Source of the DNA: Urophycis tenuis
Taxonomy: Eukaryota > Chordata > Actinopteri > Gadiformes > Phycidae
Direction: 5' to 3'
Length of the DNA: 64,000 bases
NCBI GenBank assembly: GCA_036785325.1
Contig: JAXIVH010000001.1
Location: 22,527,455-22,591,454 of the forward strand
In this document: positions 48,998-59,186 of the stretch, piece after piece
Numbering within the stretch: the first letter of the stretch is position 1
How the letters are laid out: each line of letters starts with the position of its first letter
Notes under the pieces: generated by a model
Databases searched by the model: none
What the model was told of the DNA's origin: nothing
The model's input: the letters and a program-made list of their open reading frames with translations, nothing else
Made by a program: the position numbers and the translations under genes

Positions 48998-49675
48998 TAG
49001 ATTAGATTAGATTAGATTCAACTTTATTGTCATTGTGCAGAGTACAAGTACAGGGACAACGAAATACAGTTGGCGTTCTAACCAGAAGTGCAAATGAGCG
49101 ATTAAGGTGCAGGTTGAAATGCAGAAATGCAGAATAAGGTGCAAAATTGAAAAGTGACAGTGGTTATTAAAATGACGGTAATTAACAAAGTGACAAACAG
49201 TGCAGATGGAGGTAGTGATCATCGAGGTATTAAACAGTTACTCAGTGGCATAACAGTGGCATAACATGCAGGTGAAAAGTGTAAACAGTATACAATGTGC
49301 AAAATAGAAGTAGTGCAAATAGAAGTAAGTGTGCAGGTGGTGCAGTAGTGCTCTAGTGCAGTATAACAGAATAACAGAATGGGTACAACAGATGAGTATG
49401 GGTTGTATGGGTATGGGAGTGGGGGGGCAATGGCAGTTGGGAATAAATAAATAAATAACATTGCTATAAATTATAATAAGTTTAGTATGTCCAGGGGGGG
49501 TGAGGTGTGGGGGTGCTGGATGTGCGGGGGGTGCATGTCCTTGGGGGGGTGGGGGGGGGGGGGGGGGCAGGTATTGGGTGGGCAGTGGTGAGTGTCTTTG
49601 GGGGGCGGGGGGGGGGTCAAATGGGTCCAGGTCATGGGTGGGCAGGGGTGTATGTCCTTGGGGGGGGCACAATGT
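48998..49675 (-). other. Retrotransposon 3' UTR and microsatellite tail
   Basis: On + the segment starts with TAGATTAGATTAGATTCAAC, i.e. a (TCTAA)n tail on the coding strand. The unit probably primes reverse transcription on the target AGAT by microhomology. It continues through AGTGCA-rich sequence (about 49090-49400) to a G-rich stretch (49494-49670 on +) with GTCCTTGGGGGG repeats and a run of 17 G (49551-49567). On the element's own RNA this is C-rich. No gene lies here. Confidence 0.8.
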
Positions 49676-52654
49676 TCATGCGGGTTTGGAGTTCAGGAGG
49701 CTGACAGCTTGGGGGAAAAAGCTTCCCCTGAACCTGGTGGTCCGGGTGCCCAGAGACCTGTAGCGCTTTCCAGAGGGGAGGAGGGTGAACAGTCTATGGT
49801 TGGGGTGAGAGCTGTCCTTTGCGATGCTGCGCGCCTTACGCAGGCACCGCTTCCTCTGGACAGCCTCGATGGAGGGGAGTGGGGAACCGGTGATGCGTTG
49901 GGCGATTTTCACCACCCTCTGCAGTGCTTTCCGGTCCGAGGCGGAGCAGTTACCATACCACACTGTGACACAGTTGGTTAGTACGCTCTCGATGGTGCTG
50001 CGGTAGAAGTTCACCAGGATCTGAGGAGACAGGTGGGCCTTTTTTAGTCTCCTCAAGAAGAAGAGGCGCTGGTGAGCCTTCTTGATTAGGGCAGTGGTGT
50101 TGAGGGACCAGGATAGACTGTCGGAGATGTGGACTCCCAGAAACTTAAAGTTGGATACCCGCTCAACCTCCGTCCCGTTAATGTGGAGGGGGGTGTGCGT
50201 GCCGCCTTTTGTTTTCCTGTAGTCCACGATGATCTCCTTGGTCTTCGTGGCGTTGAGGGACAGGTTGTTGTCGGCGCACCACGCAGCTAGGCACTGAACC
50301 TCCTCCCTGTACGCTGACTCATCGTTGTTGCTGATGAGGCCTATCACCGTTGTGTCGTCTGCAAACTTCACAATGGTGTTTGAACCATGTGTCGGTGTGC
50401 AGTCGTGGGTGAAGAGAGAGTACAGGAGAGGGCTCAGCACACAGCCCTGCGGAACGCCAGTGTTCAGGGTGAGGGTGGAGGAAGTGTGACCGTTGATCCT
50501 AACAGACTGCGGTCTGTTGGTCAGGAAGTCCAGTATCCAGTTACGGAGGGAGGGGGCAATGTTCAGATCCCGGAGTTTGGTGATCAGTTTGGAGGGGTTG
50601 ATGGTGTTGAATGCTGAACTGAAGTCTATGAACAGCATTCTAACATATGTATGGCTTTTGTCCAGGTGGGAGAGGGCGGAGTGCAGTGCCGTGGCAATGG
50701 CATCCTCTGTACTCCTATTCTGGCGGTAGGCAAATTGAAAGGGGTCCAGTGTGGGTGGTAGACAGGATTTGATGTGACCCAGGACCAGCCTCTCGAAGCA
50801 CTTCGCGATGATGGGGGTAAGCGCGACTGGGCGGAAGTCATTGAGGTCAACTGCAGTGGAGTGTTTGGGCACTGGCACGATGGTGGTGGATTTGAGGCAT
50901 TCAGGGACAGTTGCTTGGGCTAGTGACAGGTTGAAGATGTCAGTCCAGACCTCAGTCAGCTGCTCTGCGCAGGCCCTGTAGACACGTCCGGGGACGCCAT
51001 CAGGACCAGCTGCCTTCCGTGGATTGATCCTGCTCAGTGCTGCAAACACATCGGAGGGGGAGAGTGTGAGGGGTTGGTGGCCTGCAGGGAGCACCTCCTT
51101 GATGGCCACCTCCTTGTTGACTGTGTCGAAGCGCCCATAGAAGAGGTTGAGTTCCTCAGGTAGGGAGGCGTCGCTGGATTGGGGGGTGATGTGAGCGGGT
51201 TTGTAGTCTGTGATGGCCTGGATGCCCTGCCACATGCGTCGGGGGTCGGAGCCATTCGTGAAGTGCTCCTCGATCCTCAGCTTGTGGTTGCGTTTGGCCT
51301 CGGTGATGCCCCTCTTCAGGTTGGCCCTGGATGTGCTGTAGGCCTGCCGGTCCCCAGATCTGAAGGCGATGTCGCGTGCTTTCAGCAGGGCTCGGACCTC
51401 CCCGTTCATCCATGGCTTCTGGTTAGGGAAAGTAATAATTCTTTTTAGTGTAGTGACACTGTCTGTGCTGGATCTCATGTAGTCCAGGACAGAGGAGGTG
51501 TAAAGGGTGATGTCCGTGTGGGAGTCAAGGGTTGCCTCCGAGGAGTGCTTACTCCAGTCATGTTTTGAAAAACATTCCTGAAGTTTAGCCTCTGCCCCTT
51601 CTGGCCAGATCTTGACTGTCCTCACTGTGGGCTTCACACGTCTGATAAGTGGGGAGTACTTGGGGAGCAGGAACAAAGAGACATGGTCTGATTGTCCTAA
51701 GTGGGGGAGGGGGATGGATTTGTATGCATCGGCCATGTTAGTGTAAACATGGTCTAAAGTTTTGTCTCCCCTGGTGGGGCAGGAGACATGCTGTTTAAAT
51801 TTGGGGAGAACGGACTTTAAGTTTGTGTGATTGAAGTCACCCGCAACAATGAAGGCTGCATCGGGGTGTGTAGTTTGTTGCTTGCTAATGGCAGAATGCA
51901 GTTCTTTCATCGCAAGCGAGGCATTAGCGTCAGGGGGGATGTAACTAGCCGTAATAATAGCAGATGTAAATTCTCTCGGTAGGTAAAAGGGTCTACATTT
52001 AACCATGAGATATTCAGCGTTCTCAGAGCAGTGACTTTCAATGATGGAAGAATCAGTACACCAAGCATTGCTGACATAGATGCACAAACCCCCACCCTTG
52101 CTCTTACCCGAGGTCGCCGTCCGATCTGCTCTGAGAACGTTGCGCTCCGCCAGGTTAATTGCGGTATCCGGGACGGAAGGGTTAAGCCAGGTTTCCGTGA
52201 AAATCAGGAGATTGCAGTCCATGATCCGTTTGTTGGTGGTAATCCACAGACGTAGTTCGTCCATTTTATTCACCAGGGATCGGACATTGGCGAGGAAGAT
52301 GCTGGGAAGGGCAGTCCTGTGCGGTGCGAGGCGAAGTCTGTTCCGAAGGCCTCCCCGGCAGCCGCGGTGAATGCGTTTCTGCTGCCGCCGCCTTTCGGTG
52401 CGCCTCGGCGGGGGGGCGATCGTGGTTTGCCCCGCGAGTTTACTGATCTCAGCCGTGGTCCCGAGATCGTCGATAAAGTTGACAGTATTGCGTAACCCGA
52501 TGGAAATAAGTTCCTGTCGGCTGTATGATATGTGTGCCAGGGTGTTTCTAGTTAGAAGACTCAAAACAACCAGGTATATAATAACTATTTTGCACTTTGT
52601 GGTCAGACCACCGGCTGCAGCGTGTACACGCGCCGCCATCTTGGCCATCACCAT
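49676..52654 (-). CDS. Endonuclease-reverse transcriptase of a non-LTR retrotransposon
   Basis: A 992-residue intact ORF from ATG at 52654 to TGA at 49676; an upstream TTG extension runs into host satellite DNA and is rejected as the start. Domains, numbered from that ATG: hydrophobic stretch about 22-35; basic linker about 83-110; AP endonuclease about 116-325 with LANVRSL (Asn123), TETW (153-156, Glu), AGDFNH (about 271-276), LDHVY (300-304) and SDH (322-324). Reverse transcriptase about 540-800 with RKAAGPDGVP, motif A FIDFSSAF (catalytic Asp677), motif B GVPQG (733-737) and the catalytic FADD (764-767). The C-terminal region carries TVWYGN and SGKRYRSL motifs of the CR1/L2/Rex1 group. The family nicks target DNA and copies its own RNA there (target-primed reverse transcription). 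All catalytic residues I can check are present and there is no stop or frameshift, so the copy is young and could be active. The satellite gives it no obvious promoter in sense. Confidence 0.93.
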   Translation of the reverse strand: MVMAKMAARVHAAAGGLTTKCKIVIIYLVVLSLLTRNTLAHISYSRQELISIGLRNTVNFIDDLGTTAEISKLAGQTTIAPPPRRTERRRQQKRIHRGCRGGLRNRLRLAPHRTALPSIFLANVRSLVNKMDELRLWITTNKRIMDCNLLIFTETWLNPSVPDTAINLAERNVLRADRTATSGKSKGGGLCIYVSNAWCTDSSIIESHCSENAEYLMVKCRPFYLPREFTSAIITASYIPPDANASLAMKELHSAISKQQTTHPDAAFIVAGDFNHTNLKSVLPKFKQHVSCPTRGDKTLDHVYTNMADAYKSIPLPHLGQSDHVSLFLLPKYSPLIRRVKPTVRTVKIWPEGAEAKLQECFSKHDWSKHSSEATLDSHTDITLYTSSVLDYMRSSTDSVTTLKRIITFPNQKPWMNGEVRALLKARDIAFRSGDRQAYSTSRANLKRGITEAKRNHKLRIEEHFTNGSDPRRMWQGIQAITDYKPAHITPQSSDASLPEELNLFYGRFDTVNKEVAIKEVLPAGHQPLTLSPSDVFAALSRINPRKAAGPDGVPGRVYRACAEQLTEVWTDIFNLSLAQATVPECLKSTTIVPVPKHSTAVDLNDFRPVALTPIIAKCFERLVLGHIKSCLPPTLDPFQFAYRQNRSTEDAIATALHSALSHLDKSHTYVRMLFIDFSSAFNTINPSKLITKLRDLNIAPSLRNWILDFLTNRPQSVRINGHTSSTLTLNTGVPQGCVLSPLLYSLFTHDCTPTHGSNTIVKFADDTTVIGLISNNDESAYREEVQCLAAWCADNNLSLNATKTKEIIVDYRKTKGGTHTPLHINGTEVERVSNFKFLGVHISDSLSWSLNTTALIKKAHQRLFFLRRLKKAHLSPQILVNFYRSTIESVLTNCVTVWYGNCSASDRKALQRVVKIAQRITGSPLPSIEAVQRKRCLRKARSIAKDSSHPNHRLFTLLPSGKRYRSLGTRTTRFRGSFFPQAVSLLNSKPA

Positions 52655-53679
52655 GATGAAGGTGATGATGAAGGTCAATCTAGTTTGATTGAAGGTACTT
52701 CCAATGCATTGGTATATTTACTTATTTGAATAAAGACGAGTCACAGCTGGAGTGAGACTTTTCTTTTCCATTTCTATTTTAGTATAAACGTGCTATCGAA
52801 ATATTAGGACACGTCATCAGTAGTGGACCCTGGGATCATAGGGTGTTTCTGGCCATTGTCACTATACACCCTCACCCAAGGGAGGCCCCCCCGAGAGTGA
52901 TCAATTCTCAAGGTGTGTCGTTTCCGAAATGGAATTGGTATTGGGTTCAAGCTTTTTTAGGAGTGATCATTTGTTGAGGTAACGTCGAGGTAAGTAAAGG
53001 TAAGTAAAACACTTTTTAGGATACATTGTTTTGGTTATGGAGAGGAGGGGGCACATACTTACCCCCTGACCAGCACAAACCAGTTGTTAACACCGCTAGG
53101 TAGCCCTGGTTTGGCCAATCAGGGCCGGAGCTTGGTTCTTGTCCTCTGTTGGGTCCAGATGAACTAGCAGAAAACTGGGGTCACGAAGGACCGAGGCCAG
53201 CCGTGACAAAGCACTGCCTCCACGGTCCCCCAATGCAGCTATCCTCAGCGATGGGTGTCCAGACCTAGGAAAGACCAAGACCAGCCCCGACCAGCGGTGC
53301 CTTCCCAGTCGGTCCCAGGGTAGGAAAGGCCAAGGCCAGCCGCGACTAAGCACTGCCTCCCTGGCCCCTCCAGGACCCCATGCCGAACAGCCTGTTAATA
53401 ACAATTCCTGTGCCCCATACACCGCGCGACTACAGAGATTGTGTAGGGAGTTGACCTTAGAGAAGACTCAATGGCTTACTTTCCTCACCCAAAACAACAA
53501 TTTCTTGGGGTAGTCTATTATCGCCGTAGGTACTTCGGTAATGGGTTTTTTTGTGAAAAGTTTTCCGGATGAAATGCATGCTGGGTAATTGTCTTCTTCC
53601 TCCAATATGTCAAGTGTAGGTTAAGGTTAGGGTAGATTTAGGGGTAGAGTTAGCAGTTAACCTTAACGTTAGGTTTGAA

Positions 53680-56411
53680 GTAAATGGGAGGGGTTGCGGT
53701 TAGGGTTAAGGTTAGGGCTGAGGTTAGGGTTAGGTATAAGGTTACGGTTTAGGGTTAAGGTTAGGGTTAAGGTTAGGGTTACGGTTAGGGCTAAGGTTAG
53801 GGCTAAGGTTAGAGTAAGGGTTAGGGTTAGCGTTACGGTTAGGGTAATGTTAGGGTTAGGGTTAGAGGTTAGGGGTTAGGGGTTAGGGTTAAGATGAGGG
53901 CTGAGGTTAGGGTTAAGGTTAGGGCTGAGGTTAGGGTTAGGTTTAAGGTTAGGGATAAGGTTAGGGTTGGGGTTACGGCTGAGATTGGGGTTAAGGTTAG
54001 GGTTGAGGCTAGGGTTAGTGTTATGGATAAGGTTAGGTTAAGTGTTAGGGCCAAGGTTAGGGTTAAGGTTATGGTTAAGATTAGGGTTAGGGCTAGAATT
54101 AGGGTTAGGGCTAAGGTTAGGGTTAGGGTTATGGCTGAGGTTAGGGTTAAGGTTAGGTTTGAGGTTAGTGTTAAGGTTAGGGCCAAGGTTAGGGTTAGGG
54201 TTAAGGTTAGGGTTAGGGCTAAGGTTACGGTTAGGGTTATGGCTGAGGCTAGGGTTAGGGCTAAAGTTAGGGCAAAGGTTAGAGTTAGGGTTAGCGTTAG
54301 AGTTAGGGTAGGGTTAGTGTTGGAGGTTAGGGTAGGCTTAGGGTTAGAGTTAGAGTAGGGGTTAGGGTTAGAGTTAGAGTAGGGGTTAGGGTTAGTGTTA
54401 AGGCTAAGGTTAGGGGTTGAGGTTAGTGTTAAGATTAGGGCCAAGGTAAGGGTTAGTGTTAGGGTTGAGTTAGGGTTAGGGCTAAGGTTAGGCCTATGGT
54501 TAGGGTTGGGGTTGAGGTTAGCGTTACGGTTAGGGTAAGGTTAGGGTTAGGGTTAGAGGTTAGGGTTAAGATGAGGGCTGAGGTTAGGGTTAAGGTTAGG
54601 GCTGAGGTTAGGGTTAGGGATAAGGTTAGGGTTGGGGTTACGGCTGAGATTGGGGTTAAGGTTAGGGTTGAGGTTAGGGTTAGTGTTATGGATAAGGTTA
54701 GGTTAAGTGTTAGGGCCAAGGTTAGGGTTAAGGTTATGGTTAAGATTAGGGTTAGGGCTAGAATTAGGGTTAGGGCTAAGGTTAGGGTTAGGGTTATGGC
54801 TGAGGTTAGGGTTAAGGTTAGGTTTGAGGTTAGTGTTAAGGTTAGGGCCAAGGTTAGGGTTAGGGTTAAGGTTAGGGTTAGGGCTAAGGTTAGGGTTAGG
54901 GTTATGGCTGAGGCTAGGGTTAGGGCTAAAGTTAGGGCAAAGGTTAGAGTTAGGGTTAGCGTTAGAGTTAGGGTAGGGTTAGTGTTGGAGGTTAGGGTAG
55001 GCTTAGAGTTAGAGTAGGGGTTAGGGTTAGAGTTAGAGTAGGGGTTAGGGTTAGTGTTAAGGCTAAGGTTAGGGGTTGAGGTTAGTGTTAAGATTAGGGC
55101 CAAGGTAAGGGTTAGTGTTAGGGTTGAGTTAGGGTTAGGGCTCAGGTTAGGCCTATGGTTAGGGTTGGGTTCGTTAGAGTTATCTCGATGACCCCCCCCA
55201 CCTCATCCAACGACTCGGTAGTTGAATAGGGGATCAAAGGCAGTTGCACTCGCCAATATCTAGTCATCCGCAGCTCTCTTTTCCCATATTACCAAGAATG
55301 AAGTAAAACGAAATGGTTATCTGTCTTGTTGTGATATAACCGCTGATTTGGAGATATAGACTTGTTTTTCCTTTTCCCAAAGGTTTTCTTTGTTCCAAGA
55401 TGAAGGTCAATCTAGTTTGATTGAAGGTACTTCCAATGCATTGGTATATTTACTTATTTGAATAAAGACGAGTCACAGCTGGAGTGAGACTTTTCTTTTC
55501 CATTTCTATTTTAGTATAAACGTGCCATCGAAATATTAGGACACGTCATCAGTAGTGGACCCTGGGATCATAGGGTGTTTCTGGCCATTGTCACTATACA
55601 CCCTCACCCAAGGGAGGCCCCCCCGAGAGTGATCAATTCTCAAGGTGTGTCGTTTCCGAAATGGAATTGGTATTGGGTTTAAGCTTTTTTAGGAGTGATC
55701 ATTTGTTGAGGTAACGTCGAGGTAAGTAAAGGTAAGTAAAACACTTTTTAGGATACATTGTTTTGGTTATGGAGAGGAGGGGGCACATACTTACCCCCTG
55801 ACCAGCACAAACCAGTTGTTAACACCGCTAGGTAGCCCTGGTTTGGCCAATCAGGGCCGGAGCTTGGTTCTTGTCCTCTGTTGGGTCCAGATGAACTAGC
55901 AGAAAACTGGGGTCACGAAGGACCGAGGCCAGCCGTGACAAAGCACTGCCTCCACGGTCCCCCAATGCAGCTATCCTCAGCGATGGGTGTCCAGACCTAG
56001 GAAAGACCAAGACCAGCCCCGACCAGCGGTGCCTTCCCAGTCGGTCCCAGGGTAGGAAAGGCCAAGGCCAGCCGCGACTAAGCACTGCCTCCCTGGCCCC
56101 TCCAGGACCCCATGCCGAACAGCCTGTTAATAACAATTCCTGTGCCCCATACACCGCGCGACTACAGAGATTGTGTAGGAAGTTGACCTTAGAGAAGACT
56201 CAATGGCTTACTTTCCTCACCCAAAACAACAATTTCTTGGGGTAGTCTATTCTCGCCGTAGGTACTTCGGTGATGGGTTTTTTTGTGAAAAGTTTTCCGG
56301 ATGAAATGCATGCTGGGTAATTGTCTTCTTCCTCCAATATGTCAAGTGTAGGTTAAGGTTAGGGTAGATTTAGGGGTAGAGTTAGCAGTTAACCTTAACG
56401 TTAGGTTTGAA
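53680..56411 (+). repeat. Unit U20, double array, fourth unit of block copy 2
   Basis: 2,732 bp. It is the counterpart of U16 with an uninterrupted hAT target site at about 53866-53885. It shares GGGTAATGTTAGGG and GAGGCTAGGGTTAGTG with U16. Arrays join near 54519; the second array lost two small pieces (about 7 and 12 bp) relative to U16. Short junction near 55169. Confidence 0.95.
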
Positions 56412-59186
56412 GTAAATGGGAGGGGTTGCGGTTAGGGTTAAGGTTAGGGCTGAGGTTAGGGTTAGGTATAAGGTTACGGTTTAGGGTTAAGGTTAGGGTT
56501 AAGGTTAGGGTTACGGTTAGGGCTAAGGTTAGGGCTAAGGTTAGAGTAAGGGTTAAGGTTAGCGTTACGGTTAGGGTAAGGTTAGGGTTAGGGTTAGAGG
56601 TTAGGGGTTAGGGGTTAGGGTTAAGATGAGGGCTGAGGTTAGGGTTAAGGTTAGGGCTGAGGTTAGGGTTAGGTTTAAGGTTAGGGATAAGGTTAGGGTT
56701 GGGGTTACGGCTGAGATTGGGGTTAAGGTTAGGGTTGAGGTTAGGGTTAGTGTTATGGATAAGGTTAGGTTAAGTGTTAGGGCCAAGGTTAGGGTTAAGG
56801 TTATGGTTAAGATTAGGGTTAGGGCTAGAATTAGGGTTAGGGCTAAGGTTAGGGTTAGGGTTATGGCTGAGGTTAGGGTTAAGGTTAGGTTTGAGGTTAG
56901 TGTTAAGGTTAGGGCCAAGGTTAGGGTTAGGGTTAAGGTTAGGGTTAGGGCTAAGGTTAGGGTTAGGGTTATGGCTGAGGCTAGGGTTAGGGCTAAAGTT
57001 AAGGCAAAGGTTAGAGTTAGGGTAAGCGTTAGAGTTAGGGTAGGGTTAGTGTTGGAGGTTAGGGTAGGCTTAGGGTTAGAGTTAGAGTAGGGGTTAGGGT
57101 TAGAGTTAGAGTAGGGGTTAGGGTTAGTGTTAAGGCTAAGGTTAGGGGTTGAGGTTAGTGTTAAGATTAGGGCCAAGGTAAGGGTTAGTGTTAGGGTTGA
57201 GTTAGGGTTAGGGCTAAGGTTAGGCCTATGGTTAGGGTTGGGGTTGAGGTTATCCCTAGGGTTAGAGTTAGAGCTAGAGATTGAGGAAGGTAGAGTCAAG
57301 GTGAGACAGTCTGTACGGACTGAACTCACCCCCGCCGGATCGGGCTAGTACACTCTATCTCCCCCAACTCCCTCATTTCCATGAGGGAAGACAGGGGAGA
57401 AGAGATGGGAGGAGTATATATATTTAATATATATTTTTTTAGTAAATAAATACATCGAGAGACTCACCGCTGGAGTGGGTTTTAATCTTTGTATTCAAGG
57501 TTGTTCCTCCTCTTTTGATTCCTCGCTGGTGGTGCGTCGTCTCCACCTAGTGGTCGTTTTGTGAAGAAGAGTTATAGAAATAGAAATAGAAATACTCTAT
57601 TGTTCCCAGGTTGGGAAATTGCATTAATAGGTAAGTAATAATAATAATAATAGGTAATTGCAATAGTTGGTAAGGTAATCTATATTTAATTTATTTATTT
57701 ATATTTGTATATTTATTTAGTCTATTTATTTATTCATTTTTGTTTATTTATTTATTTAGATAAAGAGGATCACAGCTGGAGTGAGTTTTTAGTCTTTGTG
57801 TTAAAGGCTGGTTGCCTTCTTTTGATTCTTCAGTGGTGGTCCATCGCCTCCATCTAGTGGTCGTTTTGTGAATAACAGTTGGTAAGGTAATATAAATGGG
57901 TTGTGTAGAGAGCCCGTTCTTTCGATGGCCCTGGCTCGGTTAGGTTCGTTAGAGTTATCTCGATGACCCCCCCCACCTCATCCAACGACTCGGTAGTTGA
58001 ATAGGGGATCAAAGGCAGTTGCACTCGCCAATATCTAGTCATCCGCAGCTCTCTTTTCCCATATTACCAAGAATGAAGTAAAACGAAATGGTTATCTGTC
58101 TTGTTGTGATATAACCGCTGATTTGGAGATATAGACTTGTTTTTCCTTTTCCCAAAGGTTTTCTTTGTTCCAAGATGAAGGTCAATCTAGTTTGATTGAA
58201 GGTACTTCCAATGCATTGGTATATTTACTTATTTGAATAAAGACGAGTCACAGCTGGAGTGAGACTTTTCTTTTCCATTTCTATTTTAGTATAAACGTGC
58301 TATCGAAATATTAGGACACGTCATCAGTAGTGGACCCTGGGATCATAGGGTGTTTCTGGCCATTGTCACTATACACCCTCACCCAAGGGAGGCCCCCCCG
58401 AGAGTGATCAATTCTCAAGGTGTGTCGTTTCCGAAATGGAATTGGTATTGGGTTTAAGCTTTTTTAGGAGTGATCATTTGTTGAGGTAACGTCGAGGTAA
58501 GTAAAGGTAAGTAAAACACTTTTTAGGATACATTGTTTTGGTTATGGAGAGGAGGGGGCACATACTTACCCCCTGACCAGCACAAACCAGTTGTTAACAC
58601 CGCTAGGTAGCCCTGGTTTGGCCAATCAGGGCCGGAGCTTGGTTCTTGTCCTCTGTTGGGTCCAGATGAACTAGCAGAAAACTGGGGTCACGAAGGACCG
58701 AGGCCAGCCGTGACAAAGCACTGCCTCCACGGTCCCCCAATGCAGCTATCCTCAGCGATGGGTGTCCAGACCTAGGAAAGACCAAGACCAGCCCCGACCA
58801 GCGGTGCCTTCCCAGTCGGTCCCAGGGTAGGAAAGGCCAAGGCCAGCCGCGACTAAGCACTGCCTCCCTGGCCCCTCCAGGACCCCATGCCGAACAGCCT
58901 GTTAATAACAATTCCTGTGCCCCATACACCGCGCGACTACAGAGATTGTGTAGGGAGTTGACCTTAGAGAAGACTCAATGGCTTACTTTCCTCACCCAAA
59001 ACAACAATTTCTTGGGGTAGTCTATTCTCGCCGTAGGTACTTCGGTAATGGGTTTTTTTGTGAAAAGTTTTCCGGATGAAATGCATGCTGGGTAATTGTC
59101 TTCTTCCTCCAATATGTCAAGTGTAGGTTAAGGTTAGGGTAGATTTAGGGGTAGAGTTAGCAGTTAACCTTAACGTTAGGTTTGAA
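56412..59186 (+). repeat. Unit U21, full form
   Basis: 2,775 bp, same length and same shortened TAA tract as U10. Array to about 57250. Private changes AAAGTTAAGGC near 56996 and TCGGTGATGGG near 56270. Confidence 0.95.

Larger units (their letters stand above)
48998..52669 (-). mobile_element. Non-LTR retrotransposon, CR1/L2/Rex1-like group, intact ORF
   Basis: A 3,672-bp insertion in U19, oriented on -. Its 3' end (left) is a (TCTAA)n microsatellite tail preceded by a ~680-bp 3' UTR; its 5' end (right) lies only 15 bp upstream of the ORF's first ATG. One long ORF encodes an AP-type endonuclease and a reverse transcriptase. Exact comparison with the other units sets the boundaries. The target duplication is at most three bases (GAT), as is common for L2-like elements. 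No ORF1 is present, so the copy is either 5'-truncated just before the ORF or belongs to a single-ORF type. The clade is inferred from motif style and tail, not from a tree. Confidence 0.9.
47289..53679 (+). repeat. Unit U19, full form interrupted by a non-LTR retrotransposon
   Basis: 6,391 bp, or 2,719 without the 3,672-bp insertion, the same length as U9. Subtype A array to about 48063. Host sequence stops at CCAAGAT (48997) and resumes at GAAGGTCAATC (52670), exactly reconstituting the uninterrupted sequence of the other units. Confidence 0.95.

Noticed and set aside
52655..52678. An N-terminal extension of the retrotransposon ORF
   Set aside because: The extension starts at TTG inside host satellite DNA. 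The first ATG within the element is at 52654.
50387..52688. Several plus- and minus-strand frames overlapping the retrotransposon ORF
   Set aside because: They are shadows of the 992-residue ORF in other frames and show no domain of their own.
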